Shown here: one piece after another, positions 15,412 through 16,573 of the stretch
How the letters are laid out: each line of letters starts with the position of its first letter
Numbering within the stretch: the first letter of the stretch is position 1
Assembly: GCA_964623395.1 (NCBI GenBank)
Contig: CAZUSI010000033.1
Coordinates: 1 to 16,573, forward strand
Source: JBDRZD01 sp964623395
Lineage (GTDB): Bacteria; Hydrothermota; Hydrothermia; Hydrothermales; Hydrothermaceae
Length of the DNA: 16,573 nucleotides
Direction: 5' to 3'
Program-made: the position numbers and the translations under genes
The notes under the pieces: generated by a model
The model's input: only the letters and a program-made list of their open reading frames with translations
Told to the model about the DNA's origin: nothing
The model's database searches: none

Positions 15412-16562
15412 AACCTTTTTTAACTCATGAAATAGGTTCCCTTGCAAAACCAAATTGGAGAATAAAGGCAATAAAGAATGAAAAATTAGATGAGGAAGAT
15501 TTAAAGGAAGCAATTAAATGGGCTGAATTTTTAAATTTAAAGAAGGAATCAGAAAAATTATTTTCTATTTTAAATAAAAGAATTAATTTCACAAAAGAAG
15601 AGAAAAAAGAAATAATATATTTTTCATCACTTTTTGCCACAAAACTTATTGAAAAAGCAGGTCTTGATTTAGTTTATGATGGTGAACAACATAGGGTTGA
15701 AATGTATGAATATCCTGTAAAAAATATAGAAGGATTTGAATTTAAGGGATATGTAAGGAGTTTTGATAACAAATTTTTTAAAAAAGCAGCATGTATAAAT
15801 TTGCCAAAATTAAAAAACTTTTATCATCTTGAAGAGTTTAAAACAATTTCTTCATTTACAAAAAAGCCTATTAAAATTCCTCTAACAGGAGCATATACAA
15901 TAATGGATTGGTCCTTTGACGAATATTATATTAAAAATATTTATGAAGAAAATTTTTATAAAAGAAAAAAATTGGCAAGAGAAAAATTTTTGTACGATTT
16001 GGCAGAAACAATTATTTATCCAAATTTAAAGAAATTAAAGGAAGAAGGAGCAAAATTTTTGCAAATAGATGAACCAGCAGCAACTTCAAAATCTGATGAA
16101 ATTGAAATTTTCATAAATTCACTTTTAAAAAGCATTAAAGAACTTTATAAAGACACATTTTTCAGCATTCATATATGTTTTTCAGATTATAAACTTCTTT
16201 TCCCCTTTTTAGAAAAAATTCAAGGAATTGTTAAAGAAATCCATTTTGAATACGCAAATAGAGATACAAAGGAAATTGGAAGAGATAAGGAAAAAAGAAT
16301 AGGTTATAAAATTCTTGATGATTTAAAAAATTTTGATTTTATCATAGGTCTTGGTGTTATTGATGTCCATACAGATTTTATTGAGCCAAAAGAACTTATA
16401 AGGGATAGGATTTTATACGCTTATGAAAAAATTAAAGACCCATATAAAATATTTGTTGCACCTGATTGCGGATTAAGAACAAGGAAATGGGAAATTGCAT
16501 ATGAAAAGTTAAAGAATATGGTAGAAGGAAAAGAAATTGCTTTAAAAGAAATTGGATTTTAA
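15408..16562 (+). CDS. MetE C-terminal-domain methionine synthase, zinc-binding catalytic half
   Basis: 384-aa protein matching the catalytic C-terminal barrel of cobalamin-independent methionine synthase, which methylates homocysteine. The four zinc ligands are present: His255 and Cys257 in SIHICFSD, Glu281 in IHFEYANRD, and Cys354 in APDCGLRTRKW, matching E. coli His641, Cys643, Glu665 and Cys726. Other landmarks are EIGSLAKP (8-15), DGEQHRVEMYEY (91-102), TGAYTIMDWSF (160-170), QIDEPA (219-224) and GLGVIDVHTDFIEP (314-327). The methyl donor is open. Methyl-tetrahydrofolate with the preceding N-half protein is likely; a corrinoid-protein donor, as in core methionine synthases, is the alternative. 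The gene appears complete, ending in TAA 11 bases from the window edge, where nothing further can be seen. Confidence 0.87.
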   Translation: MKPFLTHEIGSLAKPNWRIKAIKNEKLDEEDLKEAIKWAEFLNLKKESEKLFSILNKRINFTKEEKKEIIYFSSLFATKLIEKAGLDLVYDGEQHRVEMYEYPVKNIEGFEFKGYVRSFDNKFFKKAACINLPKLKNFYHLEEFKTISSFTKKPIKIPLTGAYTIMDWSFDEYYIKNIYEENFYKRKKLAREKFLYDLAETIIYPNLKKLKEEGAKFLQIDEPAATSKSDEIEIFINSLLKSIKELYKDTFFSIHICFSDYKLLFPFLEKIQGIVKEIHFEYANRDTKEIGRDKEKRIGYKILDDLKNFDFIIGLGVIDVHTDFIEPKELIRDRILYAYEKIKDPYKIFVAPDCGLRTRKWEIAYEKLKNMVEGKEIALKEIGF

Positions 16563-16573
16563 TATTTAAAAAT

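Noticed and set aside
15408..16562. Folate-independent core methionine synthase (Mes family)
   Set aside because: The preceding overlapping gene encodes an N-barrel-like partner, which core synthases lack; kept only as an alternative.
1..16573. CRISPR arrays, tRNA/rRNA genes, insertion sequences, attachment sites
   Set aside because: No spaced direct repeats, cloverleaf-like sequence, transposase motif or terminal inverted repeats were seen; poly-A/T runs reflect base composition.

Overview
The window is AT-rich, gene-dense bacterial DNA. It holds 14 protein genes, no RNA genes and no mobile elements, and almost no non-coding sequence; the longest gap is about 78 bases. Proteins are rich in Lys, Glu and Ile, and Arg is written almost only as AGA/AGG. 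This fits an uncultured, probably anaerobic and possibly thermophilic bacterium (a WOR-3-like or similar candidate phylum is a guess only). Bacterial marks are FtsX and an EnvC-like protein, a lipobox lipoprotein, Shine-Dalgarno sites and sigma70-type promoters.

Region 1 (4-711, minus strand) is a two-gene operon: a Fur-superfamily regulator with PerR-like metal residues, then a small 7Fe-type ferredoxin. Region 2 (790-5429, plus strand) diverges from it: ftsX, a degenerate-LytM EnvC-like protein, a J-domain/TPR protein and a 670-aa secreted TPR protein. The two operons share a control region (711-790) in which two TTGACT-18 bp-TATAAT promoters lie back to back, their -35 boxes forming one perfect palindrome.

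Region 3 (5455-16562, plus strand) begins at a third promoter of the same design and runs as one tightly packed series of ten genes: ribBA, ribH, a class I dihydroorotase, a PmbA/TldE-like protein, a TPR lipoprotein, ornithine carbamoyltransferase, an aldehyde dehydrogenase, a class III aminotransferase, and two genes that together look like a split cobalamin-independent methionine synthase (N-half, then C-half with all four zinc ligands). Genes overlap by a few bases or are separated by at most 9.

Functionally, region 2 points to envelope and division work: FtsX controls a peptidoglycan-hydrolase activator, beside TPR scaffolds. Region 3 mixes riboflavin, pyrimidine, arginine/ornithine and methionine metabolism. 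The aminotransferase/dehydrogenase pair beside ornithine carbamoyltransferase suggests an ornithine- or omega-amino-acid-to-semialdehyde-to-acid route. The first genes of all three transcription units lack a Shine-Dalgarno site and start only 6-12 bases after the -10 box, so their mRNAs are probably leaderless or nearly so. Many downstream genes have a Shine-Dalgarno site or overlap the upstream stop codon.
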